In this document: positions 28,288 through 37,511 of the stretch, piece by piece
Position numbering within the stretch: the stretch's first letter is position 1
How the letters are laid out: each line of letters begins with the position of its first letter
Assembly: GCA_016745215.1 (NCBI GenBank)
Contig: CP050890.1
Coordinates: 2,604,001 to 2,668,000 of the forward strand
Length of the DNA: 64,000 nt
Reading direction: 5' to 3'
Source of the DNA: Thiohalocapsa sp. PB-PSB1
GTDB lineage: Bacteria > Pseudomonadota > Gammaproteobacteria > Chromatiales > Chromatiaceae
Translations under genes and position numbers: made by a program
The notes under the pieces: model-generated
Told to the model about the DNA's origin: nothing
Seen by the model: the letters and a program-made list of their open reading frames with translations, nothing else
Databases searched by the model: none

Positions 28288-29682
28288 ATGCTTCAGATCT
28301 ATAACACCTTGACTCGCCGCAAGGCGATTTTTTCTCCGCTCGAACCCGGCAAGGTGCGCATGTATGTCTGCGGTATGACTGTTTACGATTATTGCCATCT
28401 GGGCCACGCGCGGGTGCTGGTCGTTTTTGACATGGTTTATCGCTATCTGCAGCGGGCCGGCTATGACGTCACCTATATTCGTAATATTACTGACATTGAT
28501 GACAAGATTATCCGCCGAGCGGATGAAAATGGCGAGTCTATAGATGCCCTGACAGGTCGTTTCATCGCCGCTATGCACGAGGATGCAGCGGCCCTCGGTG
28601 TACTATCGCCGCATGACGAACCTCGTGCGACCGCCCATATTCCTTCAATTACAGCCATGATCACGCGCCTGATCGAAAACGGGCACGCCTATATTGCGGA
28701 CAATGGTGATGTCTACTATGCGGTGGCCAGTTTCCCTGGCTATGGTAAGCTCTCAGGAAAGGATCCCGGTGACTTGCGCGCCGGTGCTCGGATAGATGTG
28801 GAGGAAGCCAAGCTTGACCCTCTGGATTTTGCGTTATGGAAGGCCGCCAAGCCTGGTGAGCCCGCTTGGGATTCGCCCTGGGGTCGCGGTCGTCCTGGTT
28901 GGCATATCGAATGTTCGGCAATGTCTACCTTCTGTCTAGGCAATCACTTCGATATCCATGGGGGCGGCGCCGACCTGCAATTTCCTCACCATGAGAATGA
29001 AATTGCGCAATCCGAGGGCGCGACCGGAGAGCCATTTGTGGATGTTTGGATGCACAACGGCTTCGTACGAGTGAACGATGAGAAAATGTCCAAGTCTTTG
29101 GGTAATTTTTTCACTGTCCGTGAGATCCTGACTCGCTATCGGCCCGAGGAGATACGTTACTTTATTCTCGCCAGCCACTACCGTAGCCCACTGAGCTACG
29201 ATGATGAGCATTTGGACAATGCGCGCTCCGCGCTGACCCGTCTCTATACTGCTTTGCGTGGTTTGCCGCCGACGCAGTCCGTGCCCGAGTCGAAGGCGGG
29301 TACTCTGTATCGTGAGCGTTTCGATGCCGCGATGGAGGATGATTTCAATACTCCGGTTGCGCTTGCGGTGTTGTTCGATCTAGCCCGCGAAATCAATCGA
29401 TTACGCGATGCTGAGGACCCAGCCGCAGCCACGTTGGCAGGGGAACTGAGAACGCTCGGTGCTGTTTTGGGGTTGCTCGAACAGGATGCGGATGTCTACC
29501 TACGTAGTACCGTGAGCGATGCAGGTCCAAGCGATGCTGAAATTGAAGAACTGATACAGCGTCGCGCCGATGCACGCAAAGACAAGGATTTTGTCGAAAG
29601 CGACCGCATTCGCGACGAATTGCGGGCGGCTGGCGTCGTACTGGAAGATGCGGCCGGCGTCACCAAATGGCGACGAGCCTGA
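28288..29682 (+). CDS. cysS: Cysteinyl-tRNA synthetase
   Basis: 464-residue class I aminoacyl-tRNA synthetase that charges tRNA-Cys. MYVCGMTVYDYCHLGHAR carries the zinc-binding Cys and the HIGH-like motif; WHIECSAMS and HHENEIAQSE hold the other zinc ligands; KMSKSLGN is the KMSKS loop. The C-terminus AGVVLEDAAGVTKWRRA is typical. The ATG at 28288 (MLQIYNTLTRRK) matches the family start; the frame is open to 28201. Its stop directly abuts a 167-bp near-palindrome. Confidence 0.97.
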   Translation: MLQIYNTLTRRKAIFSPLEPGKVRMYVCGMTVYDYCHLGHARVLVVFDMVYRYLQRAGYDVTYIRNITDIDDKIIRRADENGESIDALTGRFIAAMHEDAAALGVLSPHDEPRATAHIPSITAMITRLIENGHAYIADNGDVYYAVASFPGYGKLSGKDPGDLRAGARIDVEEAKLDPLDFALWKAAKPGEPAWDSPWGRGRPGWHIECSAMSTFCLGNHFDIHGGGADLQFPHHENEIAQSEGATGEPFVDVWMHNGFVRVNDEKMSKSLGNFFTVREILTRYRPEEIRYFILASHYRSPLSYDDEHLDNARSALTRLYTALRGLPPTQSVPESKAGTLYRERFDAAMEDDFNTPVALAVLFDLAREINRLRDAEDPAAATLAGELRTLGAVLGLLEQDADVYLRSTVSDAGPSDAEIEELIQRRADARKDKDFVESDRIRDELRAAGVVLEDAAGVTKWRRA

Positions 29683-29847
29683 TAAGGTGATTTCTGTCGA
29701 TAAACATACCACCTGGCTTGTCTTCTCGTCCGGCATCGACGTTGCGGCAACCTGCCTACAGAGCCACCATGGGCGGGTTGCCGCTTCGCGAAGGCGAACG
29801 AGGATACGGCGCCACTTGGTACGTTTCTCTCCGGTAATCACCTTATC
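29681..29847. repeat. 167-bp imperfect palindrome after cysS
   Basis: The two halves are imperfect inverted copies about 83 bases long. The outer 12 bases GATAAGGTGATT (29681-29692) pair perfectly with AATCACCTTATC (29836-29847); inner blocks such as AAAC-TACCA, TGGC and the central GCGGCAACC / GGTTGCCGC also pair, while other stretches differ. The left end overlaps the cysS stop codon. It could be a MITE-like insertion, a long structured 3' end, or a remnant of an inverted duplication. Much longer than a normal terminator. Confidence 0.6.
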
Positions 29848-29921
29848 TCATAAAAGGTTCTTATCACATAAAGGTTCATCTCATTTGGGATGGCGCCGTG
29901 CCCTGAACTTGATCTGAGCAA

Positions 29922-30776
29922 TTAACAGGTATGAAGGCTCACTGCCTGTACTGTATTTTCCAGCAGGCTGGCGATGGTCATAGGACCGACGCCCCCAGGT
30001 ACTGGCGTGATCCATCCGGCTCGCAGTCTAGCCGAAGAAAAGTCAACATCCCCGCATAGATTACCATGCTCGTCGCGGTTCATGCCCACATCAATGACCA
30101 GAGCACCAGGTTTGACCCAGTCTGCCGGCACAAAGCGCGCCCGGCCGATGGCCACGACCAGTAGGTCTGCGGCACGAGCCTTATCGGCCAGGTTCCTGGT
30201 TCGACTATGACAAATAGTAATGGTGCAGCGTGCCGCCAGCAGTTCCAGCGCCATGGGGCGGCCGACGATGTTTGATTGGCCGATAATCAGCGCATCCAGC
30301 CCTTCTAGGGATTGCTGTGTGTGCGAGAGCAGTGTCATGATTCCTTTGGGCGTGCATGGTCGCAGCATCGGCATACGCAGGGACAGTCGTCCGACATTGT
30401 ATGGATGGAAGCCGTCCACATCCTTAGTGGGTAGAATGCGTTCGATCACTGCTTCCTCGTCGATCTGGGCCGGTAGCGGTAGTTGCACTAGAATTCCGTC
30501 AATGGCGTTGTCCAGGTTAAGTTGGTCTACCAGGCTAATCACCTCAGCCTGAGTCGTTGTCGCTGGCAGTTCGTGCAGTTCGGAATAAAAGCCAACCTCG
30601 GCGCACGCCTTACGCTTGTTACGCACATAGACCCGCGAGGCTGGGTTTTCCCCAAGCAGCACCACTGCAAGCCCGGGCGCGCGCTGGCCTTGTGCGAGTC
30701 GCGCATCTACTTGCGCCTTCACCCGAGCGCGGACATCTGCTGCAATTGCCTTGCCGTCGAGGATTTGTGCGCCCAT
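29922..30776 (-). CDS. folD: Methylenetetrahydrofolate dehydrogenase / cyclohydrolase FolD
   Basis: 284-residue bifunctional one-carbon enzyme. Diagnostic blocks are SRVYVRNKRKACAEVG with the catalytic Lys, GILVQLPLPAQIDE, PTKDVDGFHPYNVGRLS, the dinucleotide site IIGQSNIVGRPMALELL, and PGGVGPMTIASLLENT near the end. GGAG lies 7 bases before the ATG. It faces cysS across the palindrome and stands alone on the minus strand. Confidence 0.96.
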   Translation of the reverse strand: MGAQILDGKAIAADVRARVKAQVDARLAQGQRAPGLAVVLLGENPASRVYVRNKRKACAEVGFYSELHELPATTTQAEVISLVDQLNLDNAIDGILVQLPLPAQIDEEAVIERILPTKDVDGFHPYNVGRLSLRMPMLRPCTPKGIMTLLSHTQQSLEGLDALIIGQSNIVGRPMALELLAARCTITICHSRTRNLADKARAADLLVVAIGRARFVPADWVKPGALVIDVGMNRDEHGNLCGDVDFSSARLRAGWITPVPGGVGPMTIASLLENTVQAVSLHTC

Positions 30777-31205
30777 GCAATTACTCCGCTGTTTTGGTCG
30801 ATTGGATTTGCAACTAAGCTGTAAATGGTATGCGTTTATAGTACGCGCTGATGCAGCCGTTGCAAATCAGCGTTGATCATCAGTCCAGCCAGTCCCGGCT
30901 CTCTGACTCTCATCTCTGATGACTTGGCACGATGTCGACTGTTCACTCCTGCCCATGCTGAGAGACTGAAAGAATCCCGCTTAGGTTGTCATGCACAACA
31001 TGCCTCAGTCTTCACGGCATCGCAAGTGCATCATTGTTGGGGTTCACGAGCTTAACCAAGTCTATGCAGTCCTCTATTTTTAGACCGAATTCTGAATACT
31101 TGCACAGTCTCTCAGCGTAGAATCCGCGATGCATTATTAGAGGATGACGTGTATTCTGCTACCTTCTACTGTTTTGAACCACAACTTCGCGAGGTCTTGC
31201 CGCCA
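30777..31205. other. Intergenic region folD-cbbY, no gene seen
   Basis: About 430 bases between divergent genes. I see only short hairpins (for example GCGT...ACGC near 30832) and no protein-like frame or tRNA. An open frame runs upstream of cbbY from 31149, but the conserved protein starts at 31206. Promoters for folD and cbbY are expected but not identifiable. Confidence 0.4.
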
Positions 31206-31991
31206 ATGTCGGAACTGGAAGCGCTAATCTTTGATGTTGACGGAACTCTAGCGGATACAGAGCGTGACGGTCATCGAGTAGCTTTCAATGCCGCTTTTGC
31301 TGATGCGGGTCTGGACTGGCATTGGTCCGTTCCCTTATATGGTCAGCTGCTGAGCGTGACCGGCGGGAAGGAGCGGATTGCCGAGTACCTGCGCGTGCAT
31401 CAACCTGATTTTAGGTGCACCGAACCGCTTGATGAATTTATTAAAGGCCTGCATCGACGCAAGACCGAACATTTTGTCAGAATTATGGGCGCCGGAGATA
31501 TCCCATTGCGTAGCGGCGTTCTAAGGTTGTTGTGTGAGGCGCGCGATGCGGGTTTGCGTTTGGCCATCGCCACAACCACGACGCTCGAAAATGTCGAAGC
31601 GCTTCTTTCCGCGGCGCCGCAGCCAGGCCTTATGGATTGGTTTGAGGTCATTGCCGCTGGCGATGTGGTGCCGAACAAGAAGCCGGCGCCTGATATCTAC
31701 GAGCTGGTTTTACGCCAACTCGGATTGTCGCCGTCGGCCTGCATTGCATTCGAGGATTCCGACAATGGCGTGCGCTCTGCGCTGGCGGCTGGTCTCAATG
31801 CGTTGGTAGTGACGGTGAGTTCTTACACGACCGCGCAGGATTTTTCTGGGGCTGCTCTGGTTGTAGACCAGCTTGGCGAGCCTGACCAGCCGGCCAAGGC
31901 AATGGTAGGCAAACTTGCCGGGCGCGGATGTGTCGACCTTGATCTGCTGCGGGCGCTGCATCAGAGCGTCTTCCCTAGCGGTTCAAAATGA
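31206..31991 (+). CDS. cbbY: HAD phosphatase, CbbY type
   Basis: 261-residue haloacid dehalogenase hydrolase. The nucleophile motif is FDVDGTLADTERDGHRVAFN, which with ALYGQLLSVTGGKERI-like text (PLYGQLLSVTGGKERIAEYL) matches CbbY closely; motif II is IATTTTLENVE, and IAFEDSDNGVRSAL is motif IV. CbbY dephosphorylates xylulose-1,5-bisphosphate, an inhibitor of Rubisco, in Calvin-cycle bacteria. No other cbb genes lie in the window, so use in carbon fixation is inference. Its stop overlaps the aminotransferase start as ATGA. Confidence 0.85.
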   Translation: MSELEALIFDVDGTLADTERDGHRVAFNAAFADAGLDWHWSVPLYGQLLSVTGGKERIAEYLRVHQPDFRCTEPLDEFIKGLHRRKTEHFVRIMGAGDIPLRSGVLRLLCEARDAGLRLAIATTTTLENVEALLSAAPQPGLMDWFEVIAAGDVVPNKKPAPDIYELVLRQLGLSPSACIAFEDSDNGVRSALAAGLNALVVTVSSYTTAQDFSGAALVVDQLGEPDQPAKAMVGKLAGRGCVDLDLLRALHQSVFPSGSK

Positions 31992-33196
31992 TCTCGGCCT
32001 CGCTTATACCGGCAGAACGCGCCGCCTCTGTGTCGCCTTTTCATGTCATGCGCATCTTGGAACGCGCTAAGGCGTTGGAAGCAAAGGGACGGGACGTCAT
32101 CCACATGGAGGTCGGTGAACCCGATTTTGCCACTCCGGAGCCAATGATGGCCGCGGCCCGTGAGGCTCTGAATACTGAACCTATGGGCTATACGCCAGCC
32201 GCTGGGCTGCCAAAACTGCGCCGAGCCATCGCGGAGTACTACGGACAGCGTTACAACTTGGATCTCGATTATGAACGTGTGATCGTAACTCCGGGCGGAT
32301 CAGGTGCCCTACAGCTCGCGTTAGCTGCTTTGCTTGACGTTGGCGATCGGGTTCTGACCGCGGATCCCGGCTATCCCTGCAATCGGCACTTGATCTCTTT
32401 GGCGGGGGGGCAATGCATTTCGGTTCCTGTGGTGGTCGAGGATGGCTACCAATACAGGATTCCGCGTCTTGAGAGCTACTGGGGGAGCGGCGTGCGAGCG
32501 CTCATGTTGGCGACACCGGCGAATCCCACCGGAGCGGTAACATCGCCTGAGTTGCTTGACGAATTGGCAGCATATGCTCGGTCACGGCAAGCGGCCCTGA
32601 TTGTCGATGAGATCTATCAGGGGCTGACCTATGCGGTCGAAGATTGTACTGCTCTGTCGTACGGCGATGACAATATCTTTGTTGTTAACAGCTTTTCGAA
32701 GTATTTTGGAATGACGGGCTGGCGCCTGGGCTGGTTGGTTGTGCCGCCTCGGTTTGCGGAAGCGGTTCAGCGTCTGGCCCAGAACCTGTACCTTGCTCCA
32801 CCCACGCTGGCGCAATACGCCGCACTCGCTGCCTTTGAACCCGAAACTTTAGCACTGCTTGATCGGCGACGCGACATTTTCCAGGCTCGTCGAGATCTTC
32901 TGCTCGCCGAGTTGTGCGAGATCGGCTTTACAATTCCGCTCAAGCCAGAAGGTGCTTATTATCTTTATGTTATTGTCCCCGAGGGTCTTGGTGATGCCGC
33001 GGATTTGGCTGACCAATTGTTGGAGCAAGTATCCGTTGCAGTAACACCTGGACTTGATTTTGGTTCAGTTCAGTTGTCGAAACACATGCTGAGGTTTGCA
33101 TATGCGACAGATGCGGATCGATTGCGAACAGCAACAAAGCGAATTCGGACGATCACAGGTGCAGCGACAAGAACTTTCAAAGTTCGCGGATCTTGA
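31988..33196 (+). CDS. Class I/II PLP-dependent aminotransferase
   Basis: 402-residue fold-type I aminotransferase. The substrate loop MEVGEPDFATPEPM, cofactor segment TPGGSGALQLAL, ATPANPTGAV, IVDEIYQGLTY and NSFSKYFGMTGWRLGW with the Schiff-base Lys are all present, and RFAYATDAD supplies a C-terminal Arg near the usual carboxylate-binding site. It looks like the alanine/aspartate/aromatic aminotransferase group (AspC/AlaC-like), but substrate cannot be set from sequence. Coupled by a 4-base overlap to cbbY. Confidence 0.9.
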   Translation: MISASLIPAERAASVSPFHVMRILERAKALEAKGRDVIHMEVGEPDFATPEPMMAAAREALNTEPMGYTPAAGLPKLRRAIAEYYGQRYNLDLDYERVIVTPGGSGALQLALAALLDVGDRVLTADPGYPCNRHLISLAGGQCISVPVVVEDGYQYRIPRLESYWGSGVRALMLATPANPTGAVTSPELLDELAAYARSRQAALIVDEIYQGLTYAVEDCTALSYGDDNIFVVNSFSKYFGMTGWRLGWLVVPPRFAEAVQRLAQNLYLAPPTLAQYAALAAFEPETLALLDRRRDIFQARRDLLLAELCEIGFTIPLKPEGAYYLYVIVPEGLGDAADLADQLLEQVSVAVTPGLDFGSVQLSKHMLRFAYATDADRLRTATKRIRTITGAATRTFKVRGS

Positions 33197-33421
33197 TACG
33201 ACGATGCTGTTCATCACAATCCAAGTTTGGCCGGCGACGAATTTGATTTTCCTTGCGTGCCGAACGATCATACATTCTCGCCTCGCGTTGGTTTTTTGTT
33301 CCAGTTCTACGTCTTGCTTGTGGCATAATTTGGATGGATGATTTACAGCTGTCCGATGGCACTCCATGATCACATCTCGCCAGGTATTCATACTGCTTGG
33401 CCCCTCGCGGAAGAAGTCATT

Positions 33422-34048
33422 TTGTCGAAAGCCCGGTTATCATTCTCTCTTGTCTGCATTTTGCTGTTTGTCGGTTTGATCGGCGGTTGTGCAAATCCTA
33501 AGTACCCGTCGCTGCCGGAAGCGACCTATCAGATGCGATATGGATGGAAGTACAAGATCGGTCCTGGCGATTCCGTTCAGATTTTTGTGTGGCGTTATCC
33601 CGAAGTCAGCACAACGGTACCCGTTAGGCCGGATGGGTACATTTCCGCCCCTTTGTTGGAGGATATACCGGCTGCTGGCAAGACGCCGACGGAACTTGCG
33701 CGCGATTTGGAGGAAGCGCTGTCGGTCTTTTTGCGCGATCCCCTGGTTACCGTGATTGTTCAGGGTTTCGTTGGCATCTACCCAGAGCAGATTCGTGTGC
33801 TCGGCGAGGCTGTTCAGCCCAGTGCGTTATCCTATCGTGACGGCATGACATTGTTGGATTTGATGATCGCCGTTGGCGGTATCAGCGAATTTGCCGATGG
33901 TAACCGCTCCGTGCTGGTCAGGTTCGAGGATGGCGAAATGAAGCAGTATACGGTTCGTCTGCGCGACTTGATCCAAGACGCTGATCTATCCGCCAATGTC
34001 GATCTTCAACCTGGCGACATTCTGTTGATTCCGGAATCTTGGTTCTAG
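33422..34048 (+). CDS. XrtA-system exopolysaccharide export lipoprotein (Wza-like)
   Basis: First gene of the XrtA locus. The protein is a polysaccharide-export outer-membrane lipoprotein: signal LSFSLVCILLFVGLIGGC with lipobox IGGC, then YKIGPGDSVQIFVWRYPE (Poly_export motif), PVRPDGYISAPLLEDIPAAG, and a SLBB-like part with IRVLGEAVQPSALSYRDGMT and LQPGDILLIPESWF. It is short (about 208 residues), like the TIGR03027 group of exosortase loci. I favour a TTG start at 33422 behind GGAAGAAG because it places the signal peptide at the N-terminus; ATGs at 33338 and 33356 give implausible leaders. Likely forms the outer-membrane exit for the EPS. Confidence 0.88.
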   Translation: MSKARLSFSLVCILLFVGLIGGCANPKYPSLPEATYQMRYGWKYKIGPGDSVQIFVWRYPEVSTTVPVRPDGYISAPLLEDIPAAGKTPTELARDLEEALSVFLRDPLVTVIVQGFVGIYPEQIRVLGEAVQPSALSYRDGMTLLDLMIAVGGISEFADGNRSVLVRFEDGEMKQYTVRLRDLIQDADLSANVDLQPGDILLIPESWF

Positions 34049-34061
34049 GGCCAACGGATAG

Positions 34062-34108
34062 GGATAAATCGTGAAAGCGAGCGAAGCGATGCTTTCCACG
34101 ATTTATCC
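34062..34108. repeat. Hairpin just after the export gene
   Basis: GGATAAATCGTG-AAAGC (34062-34078) pairs with GCTTT-CCACGATTTATCC (34091-34108), leaving a 12-base loop. It begins 14 bases after the export-gene stop and is followed by a short T-containing stretch. It may be a terminator or attenuator, or the edge of the decayed insertion that follows. Confidence 0.5.
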
Positions 34109-34325
34109 TTCTTGTTGGACAAGCCCGTCGGGGAGCCCGGATCCGGTCTATAGAAAATATGTCTCAATCATCTGCAGTCGGAGGAGGGCCAGCCGGACCC
34201 TGGTCATTGGCGGATTCCGGATGGTGGCCCGGGCGGTGTCGAACCGGAGCGCCCTTCGGACCCGAAATGGGGGAGAATCAAAGAAAGCTTCGTTTTTCGA
34301 GGCAAGCAGTCCCCTCAATAGTAAT

Positions 34326-35240
34326 TCACTGATGTGCAACATGGAAATCGAAGGGGCAGCGGCTACGGTAAACCTTGCCCTGCATCAGCCATCGCAAAGA
34401 CCTCATGTCGGTTGTGCTGCGGGTAACGCGGCTGTTTCCGGTGCGACATTTCGCCATGGCGGCGAAGGCCTTCTCGTGCGAAGGCAACAAACGCTCGCTG
34501 TATTCCTCACGCAATTCAAGCAGATGGGTGGCGCAGCCGTGACGCAACGAATGGTCGCTGCTGCGATGGCGCATCCCGCAGTCGTTGATCGCCGCCTTGA
34601 TTGCGGCTTGCACGCCGCCCCGGTTCATAGGGGTGGTCGCCGCTTGCATGCGTTGTGCTCCGTCGCTTGGGTTCGGGAACAGCAGCTGCGAATGACGATG
34701 GGTGCTCCAGAACCGATGCAAGAACCACCTGCCAGGGTCTTCTCCGGAAGCGTCACCGAACGGTCCTTGTCGCCCTTGCCGCCGCGCATGTGCACGCGCT
34801 CGCGCGTGGCATCGATTTGCAGCTGCAACCCTTCGTTCAAGCGCAAACCCAAACTGTAGATCGTGAAGAAACAGACCCGGTAACGCAGCTTGCGCGTGAC
34901 GTTGATCAGCTTGAAGGTCTCCTATACCGTCAACACATCCGGTAACCGCCGCGGACGCGGCGGCTTGATGATGTCGACCCAATCCTACGGACGCTGCAAC
35001 ACGTGGCGGTAGTAGAACTGGATCCCGTTGCGATCCAGCTTCAGGGTACTCCAGGGATGCGACTCGACCAGGGCCGCGAAATAGCCCTTGAGACCGTCCA
35101 CCGTCAGGTTGTCCAAGCAGCGCTTGAAGTAACCCGCCACGCGTCGCACCCCGCGCGAGTAGGCACTGATCGTCTCCGGGCGAAGTCCTTGGCACACCAA
35201 GGCTTCTTATAGCTTGTTGTATTGCTCCTTGTATCTGTCT
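34326..35240 (-). pseudogene. Decayed tyrosine integrase fused to IS91-type transposase start
   Basis: Broken minus-strand remains of the integrase often paired with IS91 transposases. The N-terminal SAM-like part (35200-34985: CQGLRPETISAYSRGVRR and GIQFYYRHVLQRP) ends in a stop. After a second in-frame stop the catalytic part follows (SLGLRLNEGLQLQIDATRER, GGKGDKDRSVTLPE). A frameshift near 34715 leads to LLFPN, MNRGGVQAAIKAAINDCG and SDHSLRHGCATHLLE, which carries the HxxR box. This runs directly into LREEYSERLLPSHEKAFAAM-AKCRTG, which looks like the N-terminus of an IS91 transposase, implying a deletion. The tail to 34326 looks degraded. No intact transposase remains. Confidence 0.7.
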
Positions 35241-35462
35241 CGTTCTGCTTCGACGTTCATGCGCGGAATTTCTCTCGTTGCAACCGGCTTCGACGACCGT
35301 CTGGAAATCAGGCGGACGAGAGAGTATGCTCGATTCGGTATCTGGTCGGTCCAGGATTTGCCGCGCAGCGGCTGCGTCCAACAAACGCCTGAGCTTGGCT
35401 GAACCGGTCATGACTGATCCGTTTTACTAAACCCTCAACACTCGACTACATCGACTGCTTCG

Positions 35463-37052
35463 ATGCAAGAAATCATTCGATTCGCCTTATTTTATCTTAG
35501 CGGTATTTGGAGATATCGTTGGTATGCGTTAATCATCGCTGCTGTTGCTTCGCCAATAGGCTGGGCTTACGTAGCCTCATTGCCAGACGAGTATCAATCG
35601 AGTGCTCGAGTGTATGTCGATACCGATTCGGTGTTGACGCCACTGCTGCGCGGTCTGGCAATTCAGACAAATGATGCACAACGCGTGCGCATGATGACCA
35701 GTGTCATGTTCGGGCGCGAGAACATGGAAAAGCTTGCACGCATGACCGATATGGATTTACGAGCTAGTACGCCGGAACAAATGGATGGGTTGATTAGTGA
35801 ATTAAAACAAAAAGTTAAATTAAGGCGGACTGGGAACAACATTTATAGCATTGTTTTTAGCGACCGATCGCCGGAACTTGCCAAGCGTGTGGTGCAGTCG
35901 ATGTTGACTATCTTCGTCGAGTCGAACATAGGTTCCTCGCGTCAGGATCAAGATTCTGCTGAGCGTTTTTTGCAACGTGAGATCAAGGACTACGAACGGC
36001 GACTGATTGAGGCCGAGCGCAAACTCAAGGATTTTCAGATGCGCAATCTTGATCTGCTTTCCGAAAAAGGAAGCTATTACGACCGATTAAAAGAATCAAG
36101 GGATGCCCTGATTTCCGCGCAAGACGAGTTGGCGCTGGCAGAAAGCCGACGAGAAGAAGTTCTGCAGCAGCTGGAATACCTGGAAAGCCAAGGGGCTGCG
36201 TTACCTTCATTTCAGACCTGGCTGGAGGAATCCTCAAAGGAAGCGACCAGTCCTCAGGATCTCAAAATCCTGGAGACACAGCAGCAGATTGATGACTTAC
36301 TCATCCGATATACAGAGCGGCACCCAGAGATTATCGCATTGCGCAAAGCATTGGCGCGTCTAGTGGCCCAACGAGACCAACAAAAGGCGGAGTATGTGGC
36401 GGAACAAAGCAACAACGAGGTTGCTGTAGCCAGATCTTTGTCGGAGAGTCCAATCTATCAGGAAATGCAGTTGCGCTTAGCGGATGCGGAAACCGAATAT
36501 GCTACACAGATCACGCGTACTGAAACATTACGCGACAAGATTGAAAAGTTCCAGGCGGCAGTCGACGAAGTGCTCCAAGTCGAGGCCGAGCAGAAGCAGT
36601 TAAATCGAGATTACAGCATACTAAAAAATAATCATCAGTCTTTAATAACGCGTTTCGAACGGGCGCGGCTTACCCGCGAGGTGGATACCAGCGTGGATAC
36701 AGTAAAATTTCGTACCCTAGATCCACCGCAAGTGCCACAAAAGCCGTCTGGGCCTAACCGGATCGGGTTATCAACTTCCGTATTTGGCGGTTCACTGGTA
36801 GCTGGGCTTGCGATTGCTTTTTTAATGGCGCAATTGAGGCCCGTATTTTTTGATCGGCGACAACTCACCGAAGTGACAGGCATTCCCGTTCTAGGTAGTA
36901 TCAACATGATATGGGTTTCACGCCAAAGAATGCGAAAAAGGCTATCGAATCTGGCGTTTACTGCCGTGCTGTTAGTATTCTTAGGAGCGTACAGCATGAT
37001 CATAGCAGTTTTCTTCTTTGATATTGATCTGCCCTCGAAATTGCCGTTTTAG
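35463..37052 (+). CDS. XrtA-system chain-length determinant (Wzz/Wzc N-terminal type)
   Basis: 529-residue inner-membrane polysaccharide copolymerase, matching TIGR03007. An N-terminal membrane helix (around residues 18-38, YALIIAAVASPIGWAYVASL) precedes the Wzz domain (DEYQSSARVYVDTDSVLTPL), a long periplasmic coiled coil (residues 160-430), the Pro-rich box DPPQVPQKPSGPNR, then a second membrane helix near 445 and a third near 500. It lacks its own kinase domain; the separate tyrosine kinase is encoded downstream. Sets polymer length and links synthesis to export. The ATG has no strong ribosome site. Confidence 0.93.
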   Translation: MQEIIRFALFYLSGIWRYRWYALIIAAVASPIGWAYVASLPDEYQSSARVYVDTDSVLTPLLRGLAIQTNDAQRVRMMTSVMFGRENMEKLARMTDMDLRASTPEQMDGLISELKQKVKLRRTGNNIYSIVFSDRSPELAKRVVQSMLTIFVESNIGSSRQDQDSAERFLQREIKDYERRLIEAERKLKDFQMRNLDLLSEKGSYYDRLKESRDALISAQDELALAESRREEVLQQLEYLESQGAALPSFQTWLEESSKEATSPQDLKILETQQQIDDLLIRYTERHPEIIALRKALARLVAQRDQQKAEYVAEQSNNEVAVARSLSESPIYQEMQLRLADAETEYATQITRTETLRDKIEKFQAAVDEVLQVEAEQKQLNRDYSILKNNHQSLITRFERARLTREVDTSVDTVKFRTLDPPQVPQKPSGPNRIGLSTSVFGGSLVAGLAIAFLMAQLRPVFFDRRQLTEVTGIPVLGSINMIWVSRQRMRKRLSNLAFTAVLLVFLGAYSMIIAVFFFDIDLPSKLPF

Positions 37053-37511
37053 TTCAGACGGATTTCTGTCCGTCGGTCTTGTCGCGAGTTCAGCTAATGG
37101 AAAGGATAGCATGCCTTTTTGTATCAAAATACCCGGCTATTTTCCGTTACATTAATGGAAAGCTCAGGCTTAATCGTGATATCGACAAATTTGCGCTCCC
37201 GCCTGCACACAACGCCAGCTCAAGGCATATAGATCAGGATACTAACCTCGCTAAACCTGCCGGGAAACTTGGTCTTGGCCGAACTGAATAATGGGGGCTG
37301 AAAGCCCAAGTGCGCGACGGTGTTTTGGTTGGATATATGATCCTAAGACCAGTTTTTTATGAGTTCGTGCCATTTATCTTTGCAGCAGGAATTGGCTCGC
37401 TGTGCCTCGCGCATAACAATGAAATGGCGCCCCACGTCAGAGAAACGGTAGCGTCATGGTGAAGCCTGTCTGCAACCATGCAAAAATACCTTTTTCGAAG
37501 GTGACGAAATA
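37053..37511. other. Intergenic gap inside the XrtA locus
   Basis: About 460 bases between the chain-length and kinase genes. Right after the stop, GACGGA-TTTCTG-TCCGTC forms a small hairpin. A 70-codon frame at 37079-37291 has no domain features. At 37275-37286 the string TCTTGGCCGA matches the end of the MITE family in this locus, too short to call a copy. No gene supported. Confidence 0.4.

Noticed and set aside
29500..29917. Overlapping frames on both strands after cysS
   Set aside because: They arise because the palindrome and the end of cysS are open in several frames; neither has a ribosome site or family features.
34071..34859. 262-codon plus-strand frame
   Set aside because: It is the antisense of the decayed integrase and has no recognisable protein text.
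37079..37291. 70-codon frame in the XrtA gap
   Set aside because: No domain, no ribosome site and no link to the usual gene content of the locus.
37275..37300. Possible fifth MITE fragment
   Set aside because: Only about ten bases (TCTTGGCCGA) match the element end; too short to separate from chance.
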